The translations under genes were made by a program, and so were the position numbers. Shown here piece after piece: positions 44,182 to 53,307 of a stretch of DNA of 64,000 nucleotides. Source of the stretch: Chitinophagaceae bacterium UBA4411 (lineage in GTDB: Bacteria > Bacteroidota > Bacteroidia > Chitinophagales > Chitinophagaceae); assembly GCA_002400415.1 (NCBI GenBank), contig DGQP01000016.1, positions 124,001 to 188,000 on the forward strand, read 5' to 3'. Below the pieces are notes generated by a model. That model was not told the DNA's origin. It made no database searches and saw nothing but the letters and a program-made list of their open reading frames with translations. Numbering within the stretch: position 1 is the first letter of the stretch; every line of letters starts with the position of its first letter.

Positions 44182-44332
44182 AGTTGTATTGTTGAAGTTT
44201 CCTGATGCCCCTAAAGGGGAGAATTAAAATTTTCTTAATGCGAACAATCTAAGGTAATACATAGTTACCGAACGATGAAGAGTGTGATGCAGTTGATAAA
44301 AGCAAACTAACTACTTTAAAATATGCGGGAGA

Positions 44333-44361
44333 AAGGAGAATTTACTGCCTAAATTCTCCTT
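44333..44361. repeat. Inverted repeat downstream of the arginase-fold gene
   Basis: AAGGAGAATTT and AAATTCTCCTT form an 11 bp stem with a seven-base loop. No T-run follows on the minus strand, so it is only a possible weak terminator or mRNA-end structure. Confidence 0.5.
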
Positions 44362-44374
44362 CAGGGGGCGAGAG

Positions 44375-45511
44375 CTAACTCCTCTCCTGTGCCCTTAACC
44401 ATCTTTCGGGAATTTCGTTGCTACTGGCGAGTAAATAATCCTTATAACTGCAGGCAATAAATTTTTTATCGGGCAGCTGCATCCACCAGCGGCCTGTTTT
44501 CTTGCTTTGTAAAAACACTGTTTCCACTTCGGCAAAAGCCATATGATATTCGTTGAATGAGTCTCTTTCATCCAGCGACGCTTCTCTCCGGCCACGGCTG
44601 CGTCCATCGAGGATATACCAGAGCATATGGCTGATCTGTTTAGCCGTCAGTTCATCTTTATCATGCTGCACATTGTATCCGTAGATACCGATGCTGTTCA
44701 CATTCGGGCTCATGCCGGCATAGCGCAGCAACACACAGGCTTCTTCACCATTAAAACCATTGGGTGAAATAGAATTGGCCGGCGCATACGCACTGGCAAT
44801 AGCCGATATATCAAAAGAAAAAAGATTACTGTTACGGATCACCGGCTCCATTTCATCAATACTTTCTTTCACATGTCCCACCCGGTAACAATCAAAGCGG
44901 AGCTTATCCATCGTTTCCAGCATCCGGGGATGAACAAAATAACTCTGGAAACCGATATGATTATAATGACGGATATAATTGGGTTCGCCGGTCAGCATTT
45001 CCATCAGAAAATTTTCATGGCGGAAAGGGGAATCAATATTCAGGTCAATGAGTGCATCCACGCAACTGGCTTCAATGGATCTTTTATTGCTGTCATAGGC
45101 ATGGTATTGCGATAAGGTCAGGTCATGCGAGCCACCCAGGATAATAACCGTTTTCCCGTCATTCATTAATTCGGCGGTCACTGTTTTCAAAGCTGCATAT
45201 GAATCTGTAAATAACGAACCGGCTTTGATATTACCAATATCAGCCACTTTGATATCGGTATGCCAGTAAAATAAATTATAGAAATGCCGGCGGATCACAT
45301 CGGGAGCATTGCTGTGACCATGGATCAGCCCGCTGCCTCTTTGTTCACCACAGCCCACGATCACCAACTGCACCTCATCCAGGTCGGGAAATTCCTCTTC
45401 GTACACGGCAATGATCTTTCCCAACTGGCCGTCTTTATAGCCTTCATCCTGCGAAATGGCGCTGGTATTTAGCGGGTCTAAAAAATCGGAGATATTGAGG
45501 TGGTCTGACAT
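44375..45511 (-). CDS. Arginase/formimidoylglutamase-fold protein with altered metal site
   Basis: A 378-residue ureohydrolase-fold protein. VIILGGSHDLTLSQY (about 117-131) holds the first metal histidine. The DxHxD motif reads DLNID (about 152-156), losing the histidine, and the SxDxDxxDP motif reads SFDISAIASAYAP (about 233-245), losing the second aspartate. Canonical enzymes need these for two manganese ions. The group is usually annotated formimidoylglutamase in Bacteroidota; given the changes it may be an unusual hydrolase or a non-catalytic relative. No hut genes are adjacent. TAGATTTG lies just upstream. Confidence 0.85.
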   Translation of the reverse strand: MSDHLNISDFLDPLNTSAISQDEGYKDGQLGKIIAVYEEEFPDLDEVQLVIVGCGEQRGSGLIHGHSNAPDVIRRHFYNLFYWHTDIKVADIGNIKAGSLFTDSYAALKTVTAELMNDGKTVIILGGSHDLTLSQYHAYDSNKRSIEASCVDALIDLNIDSPFRHENFLMEMLTGEPNYIRHYNHIGFQSYFVHPRMLETMDKLRFDCYRVGHVKESIDEMEPVIRNSNLFSFDISAIASAYAPANSISPNGFNGEEACVLLRYAGMSPNVNSIGIYGYNVQHDKDELTAKQISHMLWYILDGRSRGRREASLDERDSFNEYHMAFAEVETVFLQSKKTGRWWMQLPDKKFIACSYKDYLLASSNEIPERWLRAQERS

Positions 45512-45516
45512 AGCTG

Positions 45517-45524
45517 CAAATCTA
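45517..45524 (-). promoter_or_regulatory. Possible -7 element for the arginase-fold gene
   Basis: TAGATTTG reads toward the gene only five bases before its ATG, which would give a leaderless or nearly leaderless transcript. The -33 part is not clear. Confidence 0.4.
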
Positions 45525-45587
45525 AGAGGTAAAAGAGAAAAGGAGAGAAAGAGTTACCAGAAAATGTCCCCCCATGATCTGTACATA

Positions 45588-45983
45588 TCAACCAAGCGAT
45601 TCCCTGCCCTGGTTATTGAAAACCCTGTGAATACCATCCTTCATCAGGGAAACCTTGAAATTAAGTAGCATCCCATGTTTCAGGTTTAAAAGCGAAAGAT
45701 GGGTACGCACCTGATCAAAAGAGACAGAAGGCAATGGATATAGTGTTTTTAATTCCAACACCAGCCTGCCATCAACCAATAAGTCCAGTTTATAGGCCTT
45801 TTCAATGTGGAGTTCTTCATAGTTAATGGGCAGAAGTACCTGCCGTTTTACTTTTAACCCTTTTTTTATCAACTCATAATATAATAGCTCCTCGTAAACC
45901 CTTTCAAAACAACCCGGACCAATCTTCGAGTGAATTTTGATGCTGAGATCAACAACTATTCCGGTTAACTCGTCAATAAGCAT
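45588..45983 (-). CDS. GxxExxY family protein (PD-(D/E)XK nuclease-like)
   Basis: A 131-residue protein of the GxxExxY family. The name-giving motif appears as GCFERVYEELLYYEL (about 24-38), after the opening LTGIVVDLSIKIHSKIGPG. The second half has DLLVDGRLVLELK (about 67-79), matching the D...ExK core of PD-(D/E)XK nucleases, and ends HGMLLNFKVSLMKDGIHRVFN. These small proteins are found in many copies in environmental genomes and their function is unknown; a nuclease or DNA-repair role has been suggested from the fold. It stands alone between the arginase-fold gene and the divergent pheS. Confidence 0.9.
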   Translation of the reverse strand: MLIDELTGIVVDLSIKIHSKIGPGCFERVYEELLYYELIKKGLKVKRQVLLPINYEELHIEKAYKLDLLVDGRLVLELKTLYPLPSVSFDQVRTHLSLLNLKHGMLLNFKVSLMKDGIHRVFNNQGRESLG

Positions 45984-46090
45984 ACTTAAAAGTAAAACAC
46001 AGGACAGATTTTATCTATTCTGTACTCTCTTTTTCTTCCTTCTTTTCAAGGGCTGCACCTTCCTCTTTTTCCTCTTTTGAGCTCTTAGCC

Positions 46091-46098
46091 TATCTTTG
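46091..46098 (+). promoter_or_regulatory. -7 element for pheS, possibly leaderless
   Basis: TATCTTTG is an exact TAnnTTTG and ends four bases before the ATG, so transcription would begin at or next to the start codon. There is a TTG 11 bases upstream, too close for a -33. Confidence 0.5.
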
Positions 46099-46102
46099 CA
46101 GA

Positions 46103-47134
46103 ATGGAACAATTGCTGAACAAAATCGAAGCATATAAAAGTGAAATCGATAAGGCCGCGGCTGCCGATGCCAAAGCCCTGGAAGAATTCCGTATCAAATG
46201 GCTGGGCACCAAAGGTATCGTGAAAGAGATCATGGGAGAGATGAAAAATGTAGTTCCCGAAAAGAAAAAAGAAGCCGGCCAGTTACTGAATGAATTCAAA
46301 CAATACACCGAAGCAAAGTTTGAACAGCTGAAAGAAGCATCAGTTAACGGGCCATCCGCTGCAGTGGCTTCTATTGATCTCTCTTTACCCGGTGATGTGA
46401 TGCCGGTTGGCTCCCGTCACCCGATCACCCTGATGCGGAACAAGATCGTTTCCATTTTTCAGCGTCTGGGTTTTGCAGTAGCCGAAGGACCGGAAATCGA
46501 AGATGACTGGCATAATTTCGGTGCCCTGAATTTACCAGCCCATCATCCTGCCCGTGATATGCAGGATACGTTTTATATACAACAAAACCCGGATTGGGTA
46601 TTACGTACACATACCAGCAGTGTGCAGATACGTGAAATGGAAAAAGGAAACCTGCCGATCCGGATGCTGATGCCGGGTCGTGTATATCGCAACGAGACCA
46701 TCAGTGCCAGAAGCCATTGTTTCTTTCACCAGGTGGAAGGTTTGTATATTGATGAAAATGTTTCCTTCGCCGACCTGAAGCAGACCTTATACTTCTTTGT
46801 AAAAGAAATGTATGGTAAGGATGTAAAAGTTCGTTTCCGTCCTTCTTATTTCCCCTTTACTGAGCCCAGTGCCGAGATGGATGTAAGTTGTTTTATCTGT
46901 GGTGGCAGTGGCTGTAATATTTGCAAAAAAACCGGCTGGGTGGAAATATTAGGTTGCGGTATGGTGCATCCGAATGTATTGACCAATTGCGGTATTGATC
47001 CGAATAAATATTCCGGCTTTGCCTTTGGTATGGGTATTGAAAGACCGGCGATGCTGAAATATGGCATCAATGATATCCGTTTGTTTAGTGAAAATGATAT
47101 ACGGTTTTTGAAGCAGTTTACCAGTGCGATATAA
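46103..47134 (+). CDS. pheS: Phenylalanine-tRNA ligase alpha subunit
   Basis: A 343-residue class II aminoacyl-tRNA synthetase subunit that charges tRNA-Phe together with PheT. The N-terminal coiled coil (about 1-85) binds tRNA. Motif 1 is GSRHPITLMRNKIVSIF; motif 2 is MLMPGRVYRNETISARSHCFFHQ (two blocks, about 190-212); motif 3 is FAFGMGIERPAMLKYG (about 307-322). PheS in Bacteroidota is encoded apart from PheT, as here. Two CxxC-type pairs in CFICGGSGCNICKKTGW (about 257-273) may be structural. A strong bidirectional terminator follows. Confidence 0.97.
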   Translation: MEQLLNKIEAYKSEIDKAAAADAKALEEFRIKWLGTKGIVKEIMGEMKNVVPEKKKEAGQLLNEFKQYTEAKFEQLKEASVNGPSAAVASIDLSLPGDVMPVGSRHPITLMRNKIVSIFQRLGFAVAEGPEIEDDWHNFGALNLPAHHPARDMQDTFYIQQNPDWVLRTHTSSVQIREMEKGNLPIRMLMPGRVYRNETISARSHCFFHQVEGLYIDENVSFADLKQTLYFFVKEMYGKDVKVRFRPSYFPFTEPSAEMDVSCFICGGSGCNICKKTGWVEILGCGMVHPNVLTNCGIDPNKYSGFAFGMGIERPAMLKYGINDIRLFSENDIRFLKQFTSAI

Positions 47135-47151
47135 TTTTTCAGGGTAGCATA

Positions 47152-47186
47152 AAAAGAAACGCCGGTCACTGACCGGCGTTTCTTTT
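47152..47186. terminator. Bidirectional terminator after pheS
   Basis: A 17-base perfect inverted repeat (core GAAACGCCGGTCA / TGACCGGCGTTTC) with A/T runs on each side ends pheS and the convergent membrane protein gene. Confidence 0.88.
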
Positions 47187-47195
47187 ATTAATTAT

Positions 47196-47780
47196 TTACT
47201 TACCCTCTTTCATCCTTTTATATCCAAAGAAAGCAGCAAGAAGAAAAAGCAACACTGTCAAATAGAACCATGCTGTAAATTCCACACTGATAGAAATATT
47301 GGGGTCTTTACCCATGGATTCCTTCCCGAGATCATCTTTAATATCAATCATCAGCCCGATTAAGGCTAGCCCGGCAACAGTCCCGGTCAGTAAAGCCCCG
47401 GCACCGCCTGCTTTATGGTTATTCAGCAGAGATAATAACAAACCGGCAGCACCGAGTATCAATGCTGCAAGAGCAAACATATTCGGGTCTTTCTTTTCGG
47501 ACTTGCCGTTTGCTTTTTGCCGGTCGTTTCCAAATCCTTCATCAAAACTATCCAGCAATGAATTATCACCACCAGGTCCTTTTACATGAAAACCGGTGGC
47601 CAGCTCGGCGCCATTTACCTTTTGCAGGGATGCATCGTTGCATTTAATATCAATAAACGGCATAAAGAATAACAATATACCCACCACAAAAGCGGTCACA
47701 GAAGGAATTTTTGTACCAAATAAGCCCGGTGCAGGTACGGATTGTTGAATAGTTTGCTCAACAGGTTGGTTCGTGTCCAT
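47196..47780 (-). CDS. Membrane protein of unknown function, 194 aa
   Basis: Four predicted membrane segments: about residues 30-47, 105-120, 128-145 and 168-186. Between the first and second is an acidic, glycine-rich loop (about 48-100) with DGSLLDSFDEGFGN-like composition and one conserved-looking cysteine (KCND). I recognise no family. It converges on pheS and is followed by a shared terminator; the next gene on the same strand begins 25 bases upstream, so the two unknown genes may form a unit. Confidence 0.75.
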   Translation of the reverse strand: MDTNQPVEQTIQQSVPAPGLFGTKIPSVTAFVVGILLFFMPFIDIKCNDASLQKVNGAELATGFHVKGPGGDNSLLDSFDEGFGNDRQKANGKSEKKDPNMFALAALILGAAGLLLSLLNNHKAGGAGALLTGTVAGLALIGLMIDIKDDLGKESMGKDPNISISVEFTAWFYLTVLLFLLAAFFGYKRMKEGK

Positions 47781-47805
47781 AAAAACAGTTTAAGTATTAG
47801 AAAAG

Positions 47806-48696
47806 TTATTTCCCGATTACATATTTATACCCGGCTTCCACGCTGGTATAATCAAAGTCGTTGATACCCTGCTGAAAGCCCAGCAACAGGCTGTTTCTCT
47901 TTAATTTTCTTTCAAGAGTGGTTCTGAAAACTATTGGTTTATCGCCCTGTCCTTCAATATAGCCAAGATAACCGGCAATATAGGTTTGCAGCCTCCAGTT
48001 TTTTTTATTCCATTCCAGTCCGCTGCCAAAGAGGAAAGCATCATCCTGGTTATGTTTATCTGATTCTATCTGCCAGGTTAAAAAGCCGGCCATACCAATC
48101 CATTTCAAAGAAGAGTTCCTGAATGGCTTCCCAAATGAAACATCAAAATGATAACCGGGCCCGTCTGTGAAACGGGCAGCACCAAAGCCCGAACCACTGG
48201 GGAAACGGTAACCAATTCTTGCTGCCAGCTCAATGTACTTGCTCCATTTTTTTAACAGCCGGATATTTGTATTCAGGTGTACCTCGCCGGTGGCTTCATG
48301 GTCATCATAAAATTGTGCAAACACATGCCGCCGGGTTTTAATGGCCTGGCTGATTGTATATCTTTCAAAAGGCACCCACATCAGGTCAAACGAAATAACG
48401 TCCTTTACCAGGGGATAGTTAGCATACAAGGTCAGGTTTTGTGTGTTATCACCTGTTGAAAAATGTATGTTCCCGGTTGCGGCAAGTGAAAAAATGCTGT
48501 CAGGGCTTCCGTTGCCAATTCGTGGAACCGGTAAAGAATTAGGTCCCTGGTAGGCTGGCATTGTGATCATATACCGTGACCAGTGTGTGGTGCCATCCCA
48601 ATTTACTGCCTGCTCCCACAATGTATAGGGCGATTGCGTTTTTGCAGCCAAACTGAATACCAGGAAAAAAAATGTGACCGATAGACAACGGAACAT
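47806..48696 (-). CDS. Probable outer-membrane beta-barrel protein of unknown function
   Basis: A 296-residue protein with a signal peptide (MFRCLSVTFFFLVFSLAAKTQ, residues 1-20). The mature part alternates hydrophobic and polar residues with aromatic ends of strands, and ends in SVEAGYKYVIGK, which is compatible with a beta-barrel. It lacks the C-terminal phenylalanine seen in many OMPs. I chose the ATG at 48696 since an upstream TTG adds only three residues. No family recognised. It sits upstream of the membrane protein on its left. Confidence 0.7.
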   Translation of the reverse strand: MFRCLSVTFFFLVFSLAAKTQSPYTLWEQAVNWDGTTHWSRYMITMPAYQGPNSLPVPRIGNGSPDSIFSLAATGNIHFSTGDNTQNLTLYANYPLVKDVISFDLMWVPFERYTISQAIKTRRHVFAQFYDDHEATGEVHLNTNIRLLKKWSKYIELAARIGYRFPSGSGFGAARFTDGPGYHFDVSFGKPFRNSSLKWIGMAGFLTWQIESDKHNQDDAFLFGSGLEWNKKNWRLQTYIAGYLGYIEGQGDKPIVFRTTLERKLKRNSLLLGFQQGINDFDYTSVEAGYKYVIGK

Positions 48697-48770
48697 ATAA
48701 AACAAGATTGGTTTTAAAGATAATTAAATTGACTGCTCAAAAAGAAATTTACCTGTTTACCTTTACAGTC

Positions 48771-49616
48771 ATGACCATTCATTCCATTTGTATTTGCGGG
48801 GCTGGCACCATGGGCAGCGGTATTGCACAGGTTTCTGCGCAGGCCGGCTTTCACACCACCCTGTACGAATTGAATGACGCCGTACTGGAGAAAGCAAAAG
48901 AAAGTATTGAAAAAAGCCTGCAATCCTTAGTTGATAAGAAGAAGATCAGTGCAGCGGATAAAGAAAAAATGCAGCAAAGAATAGTTTATACCAGCAATAT
49001 ACAAGACTGCCTTGCCGATGTATTCATAGAAGCCATCGTGGAGAAACCAGCTATCAAGATCGCTTTATTCAACCAGCTGGCAGAACTGAATCCCGGTGAA
49101 TGTATTTTCGCCAGCAATACTTCTTCCTTGTCCATTACCGGTATCGCAGAAAAAGTGCACGGCCCGGAAAGGGTGATCGGTATGCATTTTTTCAACCCCG
49201 CGCCATTGATGAAATTGGTGGAAGTGGTCAACACCCGTTTTACAAATGAAAAAATCACGCAAGCTATTATTGAACTCGCCAGAAAAATGGGGAAGATACC
49301 AGTGCTTTGCAGGGATTCACCCGGTTTTATTGTGAACAGGGTAGCAAGGCCTTATTACATTGAATCATTGCGGCTGGCAGAAGAAGGTATGGCTGATTTT
49401 GCACAAATGGATGGCTTACTGGAAGCCACCGGTTTTAAAATGGGCCCTTTTAAATTAATGGACCTTATTGGTAATGATATCAACTATACGGTCAGCTGCT
49501 CTGTATACGAACAGTTAGATAAACCAAAGAGGCTAAAACCTTCTTATATCCAGAAAGAAAAAGTGGAAGCCGGCCATCTTGGGAAAAAAACAGGAAAAGG
49601 ATATTACAAATACTAA
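48771..49616 (+). CDS. hbd: 3-hydroxyacyl-CoA (3-hydroxybutyryl-CoA) dehydrogenase
   Basis: A 281-residue NAD-dependent dehydrogenase. The nucleotide-binding motif GAGTMGSGIAQ (about 9-19) starts the Rossmann domain; the catalytic histidine is in GMHFFNPAPLMKLVEVV (about 137-153), and the C-terminal domain has KMGKIPVLCRDSPGFIVNR (read as two blocks) and ends KTGKGYYKY. It oxidises 3-hydroxyacyl-CoA to 3-oxoacyl-CoA in fatty acid or butanoate metabolism. The frame is open upstream to 48708, but the ATG at 48771 matches the family start. The epimerase-like gene follows 45 bases later. Confidence 0.93.
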   Translation: MTIHSICICGAGTMGSGIAQVSAQAGFHTTLYELNDAVLEKAKESIEKSLQSLVDKKKISAADKEKMQQRIVYTSNIQDCLADVFIEAIVEKPAIKIALFNQLAELNPGECIFASNTSSLSITGIAEKVHGPERVIGMHFFNPAPLMKLVEVVNTRFTNEKITQAIIELARKMGKIPVLCRDSPGFIVNRVARPYYIESLRLAEEGMADFAQMDGLLEATGFKMGPFKLMDLIGNDINYTVSCSVYEQLDKPKRLKPSYIQKEKVEAGHLGKKTGKGYYKY

Positions 49617-49661
49617 TAAAAAGAGAGCTATTAAGAGACGCTGATAAACATTTTTACTCCA

Positions 49662-50720
49662 ATGCAGCATGAAATCAAACCAGCCGGCGCAACGTCAAAT
49701 CCTTTTCCAGGGGTAACCGGGAACATCCTGGTTACAGGTGGCACTGGTTTCCTCGGTTCTTACATCATCAAAGCATTGGTGGAAAAAGGATATACAGTCA
49801 GGGCAATCCGCCGGGGTAATAAATTACCGGGTTGGATCAGTAATGAGATATTGGATAAAGTAGATTGGGTGGAAGGCGATATCCTGGATATGGTTTCACT
49901 GGAAGAAGCCATGCAGGGAATTGATACTATTATTCATTCCGCAGCAATTGTTTCATTCGCAAAAAAAGACCGCAGGAATATGTACCAGGTTAACGTGGAT
50001 GGTACGGCCAATGTGGTCAATATGGCGCTGGAGCAGCAGGTAAAGCGTTTAATCCATATAAGTTCAGTGGCTGCTTTAGGAAGAACAGCGGATGGCGGAC
50101 AAGTGGATGAAGAAAAAAAATGGGAAGAAAGCAAAGTGAATACGCACTATGCTAAAAGTAAATACAAAGGCGAGTTAGAAGTATGGAGAGGGATGGCAGA
50201 AGGGCTGGATGCTGTTATTCTGAACCCAAGTACTATTTTGGGCTATGGCGACTGGCACAGCAGCAGTTGTGCCATCTTCAAAAATGTATACGAAGAATTC
50301 AAATGGTACAGCCCCGGAATTAATGGCTTTGTGGATGTGGAAGATGTGGCTAAGGCTGCTGTACTATTAATGGAATCAACCATCACCGGACAGAGATATA
50401 TCATTAACGGCGACACCTGGCCTTTTCAGCAACTGATGAATACAATGGCTGACCAGTTTGGGAAGAAACGACCCTCCCGCGCCACCACTCCCTTTTTAAT
50501 CTCCATTGCCTGGCGTTTGGAAAGTGTCAAATCACTTTTTACCGGCAAAAAACCGTTACTGACCAAAGAGAGTGCGAGTGTGGCGCAAAGCAAAACTTAT
50601 TTTGCCAACGACAAAATACTGAAGGCCTTGCCGGGTTTTTCCTTTACCCCTTTGGAAGAAAGTATAAAAAAGGCCTGTAAAAAATACCTTGATCAGCTTG
50701 TTGCAGACAAGAAAGCTTAG
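49662..50720 (+). CDS. NAD-dependent epimerase/dehydratase (extended SDR)
   Basis: A 352-residue extended short-chain dehydrogenase. The nucleotide-binding motif is VTGGTGFLGSYIIKAL (about 24-39); the catalytic tyrosine and lysine lie in YAKSKYKGELE (about 164-174), and HISSVAALG carries the serine. Family members act on nucleotide sugars, flavonoids or steroids; the similarity to dihydroflavonol reductase-like proteins is usual for this group but the substrate is unknown. A role with the preceding 3-hydroxyacyl-CoA dehydrogenase is possible through operon position only. Confidence 0.9.
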   Translation: MQHEIKPAGATSNPFPGVTGNILVTGGTGFLGSYIIKALVEKGYTVRAIRRGNKLPGWISNEILDKVDWVEGDILDMVSLEEAMQGIDTIIHSAAIVSFAKKDRRNMYQVNVDGTANVVNMALEQQVKRLIHISSVAALGRTADGGQVDEEKKWEESKVNTHYAKSKYKGELEVWRGMAEGLDAVILNPSTILGYGDWHSSSCAIFKNVYEEFKWYSPGINGFVDVEDVAKAAVLLMESTITGQRYIINGDTWPFQQLMNTMADQFGKKRPSRATTPFLISIAWRLESVKSLFTGKKPLLTKESASVAQSKTYFANDKILKALPGFSFTPLEESIKKACKKYLDQLVADKKA

Positions 50721-50830
50721 AAAATTTACTTAAAGCCCCTTTTTCCTCCACTTGGGGCAGAGTATTTGCAAGAAGAGGTATTGCAACTTTAGCAGTCCTG
50801 AATGTATCTTTAATCCGCAATCTTTTATCT

Positions 50831-51991
50831 ATGCAAAAACTTCGTTTCTTATTACTGGCCTTATTCACGAGCTTCTCTTTTGTCAGTTCTGCTCAATTCA
50901 CTATTTACGGAATGGTGCTGGATTCAGCCACCCGTGAGCCGTTGGGTGCAGCCTCCGTCTTTTGCCAGAATACCACGTTGGGAACCACCACAAACAAACA
51001 GGGAGAATTTTCCCTGCAATTGAAGTCGGGTGGTTATGACCTGATCTTTACCTACACAGGTTACCAAACCCAGACGGTTCGTATTACCGGCGATGTAACC
51101 AAATTTGAGATACTGATGACCAAAGAAGATAAGAGCCTGGGAGAAGTGGTGATCAAAAGCAGTAATGAAGTAAAAGATGGCTGGGAGAAATATGGCAGTT
51201 TCTTTTTAGAGAATTTTATCGGTTCAACCCCCAACGCTTCCCAGTGTGTACTTCAGAACCCGGAAGTATTGAAATTTTACTTCCTTAAAAAAAGTAATAA
51301 GCTGAGGATACTGGCCACGGAGCCTTTACAAATTGCTAATAAAGCCCTTGGTTATAATCTTCGCTACCAGTTAGACTCTTTCGTTTACTTCTATAACACG
51401 GATATTAATTCTTACCGGGGATATTGCCTGTATACTGAAATGGAAGGAACAGATAGTTTGCAAAGAATATGGACCTCTAACCGGGCAAAGGCCTATTATG
51501 GGTCCAAACTCCAGTTCATGAGAAGCTATTATGACAGCACATTGATCGAAGACGGTTGGATTATAGACATGCTGGATGAGGCAGATAATACAAAATTCAA
51601 CCGGGTAAAAGACGTCTATGATACAGCAGTGTACAGCGAGGTGATACTATATCCCGAAATAACAGTAATGACGAGCCCGGAAGCACCAGACAGTTTACCC
51701 GTTCCGAAAGTAATTTTAGACAGCGCCCATGCGACAATGCAGGTTGAATTCTATTACCCCCGCAAAATCAGTGTTACTTATACAAAGAAAAAACCGGAAC
51801 CGGAGTACATTAAAAAGTTCAAGTTGCCCAAAAATGTGGCAGTACAGATATCTTATATTGATATGTCCGATGGAATAGCCATTAAAGAGAATGGGTATTA
51901 CTATGATCAGAAAGACTGGATCAACCAGGGTTACTGGAGCTGGAAGAATATAGGGGACCTGCTTCCTTATGATTATTTGCCGGACAGGTAA
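50831..51991 (+). CDS. Carboxypeptidase-like regulatory domain protein, exported
   Basis: A 386-residue protein with a signal peptide (1-21, ending SSAQ). Residues about 23-100 form a CarboxypepD_reg-like domain (TIYGMVLDSATREPLGAASV, TTTNKQGEFSLQL, FTYTGYQTQTVRI), the same fold that precedes SusC plugs, but no barrel follows. The remaining 280 residues are rich in tyrosine and asparagine, with no recognised enzyme motif. It is a common Bacteroidota surface or periplasmic architecture of unknown function. It ends just before the convergent LpxD-like gene. Confidence 0.85.
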   Translation: MQKLRFLLLALFTSFSFVSSAQFTIYGMVLDSATREPLGAASVFCQNTTLGTTTNKQGEFSLQLKSGGYDLIFTYTGYQTQTVRITGDVTKFEILMTKEDKSLGEVVIKSSNEVKDGWEKYGSFFLENFIGSTPNASQCVLQNPEVLKFYFLKKSNKLRILATEPLQIANKALGYNLRYQLDSFVYFYNTDINSYRGYCLYTEMEGTDSLQRIWTSNRAKAYYGSKLQFMRSYYDSTLIEDGWIIDMLDEADNTKFNRVKDVYDTAVYSEVILYPEITVMTSPEAPDSLPVPKVILDSAHATMQVEFYYPRKISVTYTKKKPEPEYIKKFKLPKNVAVQISYIDMSDGIAIKENGYYYDQKDWINQGYWSWKNIGDLLPYDYLPDR

Positions 51992-51992
51992 A

Positions 51993-52940
51993 TTACTTTT
52001 TACCCATTACTTTCTCCCACAACACGGGTATCCTTTTGATCCATACAAATTCTTTCATTTTCTCACGGGCATCTTCCACCGGCGAACCAAAGTAGACTTT
52101 ACCACCGGGAATAGAATCTTTGACACCGCTTTGCGCATACACTACCGCATCTTTACCTATCGTTAAGGTCTTGCTAACCCCCACCTGTCCCCACAGAATC
52201 ACATTATCCTCAATGGTGGTGGCACCGGCAATCCCCACCTGTGCGGCGAAAAGACAATTCCTGCCAATCACGGTATCATGCCCGATATGTACCATATTAT
52301 CCATCTTGGTGCCTGCCCCGATAATTGTATCTCCGCTTACACCCCGGTCAATCGTACAGCCGGCACCGATCTCCACTCCCTTCTCAAGCAGTACCCGTCC
52401 GCAACTCAGCATCTTTTTATACTGAATTTCCCGGTTCGTCTTCTTATTATAATAGAAAGCGTCACTGCCAATCACGGTGCCTGCCTGGATCACCACATCA
52501 TCTGCCAGGTGGCAATGATCCAGTATGGTTACACCCGGGTGAATAATGCAATTCTTACCAATGGTCACATGGTTGCCGATATAAGCATTCGGGAAAACTA
52601 CTGTCCCCTCTCCTATTTTAGCCGTATTGCTTTGCATTTCCATGGAAGGAGCAAAGGGACGGAAGTGCTGAACGATCTTTTGATAAGCTTCAAAAGGTTC
52701 TTCAACAATCAGTAAGGCTTTCCCTTCGGGAAACGCTGTTTTTTTATTGATGATAATAAAACTGGCAGCAGACTGAATACACTTATCATAGTACTTGGGG
52801 TGATCTACAAATACAAGATCACCTTCTTCCACTTTATGGATCTCATTAAGCCCGGTTGCAAAAGCAGTTGTGTTGCCGGTAAGTTCCGCGTTAATCAATG
52901 CGGCAATAGTTGTAAGCGGAACAGGTTTATCAAACCTCAT
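51993..52940 (-). CDS. lpxD: LpxD-like UDP-3-O-acylglucosamine N-acyltransferase
   Basis: A 315-residue protein. The N-terminal uridine-binding-like part (about 1-95) includes FVDHPKYYDKCIQSAASFIII. Residues about 100-290 are hexapeptide repeats of a left-handed beta-helix (VVFPNAYIGNHVTIG, CIIHPGVTILDHCHL, TIIGAGTKMDNMVHIGHD, VGIAGATTIEDNVI), with the likely catalytic histidine in MVHIGHD. LpxD adds a second acyl chain to the lipid A precursor. It lacks typical lpx neighbours, so it may be a second LpxD-like paralogue with a related acceptor. The ATG at 52940 is preferred: an upstream TTG overlaps the promoter TACCTTTG. Confidence 0.88.
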   Translation of the reverse strand: MRFDKPVPLTTIAALINAELTGNTTAFATGLNEIHKVEEGDLVFVDHPKYYDKCIQSAASFIIINKKTAFPEGKALLIVEEPFEAYQKIVQHFRPFAPSMEMQSNTAKIGEGTVVFPNAYIGNHVTIGKNCIIHPGVTILDHCHLADDVVIQAGTVIGSDAFYYNKKTNREIQYKKMLSCGRVLLEKGVEIGAGCTIDRGVSGDTIIGAGTKMDNMVHIGHDTVIGRNCLFAAQVGIAGATTIEDNVILWGQVGVSKTLTIGKDAVVYAQSGVKDSIPGGKVYFGSPVEDAREKMKEFVWIKRIPVLWEKVMGKK

Positions 52941-52955
52941 ATACTTGAATTTGAG

Positions 52956-52963
52956 CAAAGGTA
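52956..52963 (-). promoter_or_regulatory. -7 promoter element for the LpxD-like gene
   Basis: TACCTTTG reads toward the gene, with about 10 bases between the predicted start and the ATG. No clear -33 TTG. Confidence 0.45.
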
Positions 52964-53276
52964 ATAAGTGATCGCATGCTGCTCTGCGATTAAAAGTTGC
53001 CCCGTTTTACCTTTTCCGGGGTATTTTACTGTTTTTATAAAAAATGGCTTTGTCAGCAGGAAGAAGCATTTAAAACAGTTTTTATCATTGTCCTTTATAC
53101 CATTTGTATCAATACTTATCTGCCGCATCGTTCACTGCATACAAATACGATCTTATGAAACCCTTGCTGTACAATGATTACAGGCATTCATTAAAAAACA
53201 AAAAACACAACAGGAAGGAATGATCACTATCAGTTACTTTCATTTGCAAGTAACAGGAACCGGTTTGCAGTCTTCC

Positions 53277-53285
53277 TTATCCACA
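53277..53285 (+). promoter_or_regulatory. DnaA-box sequence 1
   Basis: TTATCCACA matches the DnaA-box consensus TTATNCACA exactly. Confidence 0.5.
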
Positions 53286-53298
53286 GCAATATTTAAAA

Positions 53299-53307
53299 TG
53301 TGAATAA
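53299..53307 (-). promoter_or_regulatory. DnaA-box sequence 2
   Basis: TTATTCACA on the minus strand also matches the consensus exactly, 13 bases after box 1 and in the opposite orientation. Confidence 0.5.

Noticed and set aside
44333..44361. Hairpin after the arginase-fold gene as a strong terminator
   Set aside because: The stem is good but no T-run follows on the relevant strand, so I kept it only as an inverted repeat.
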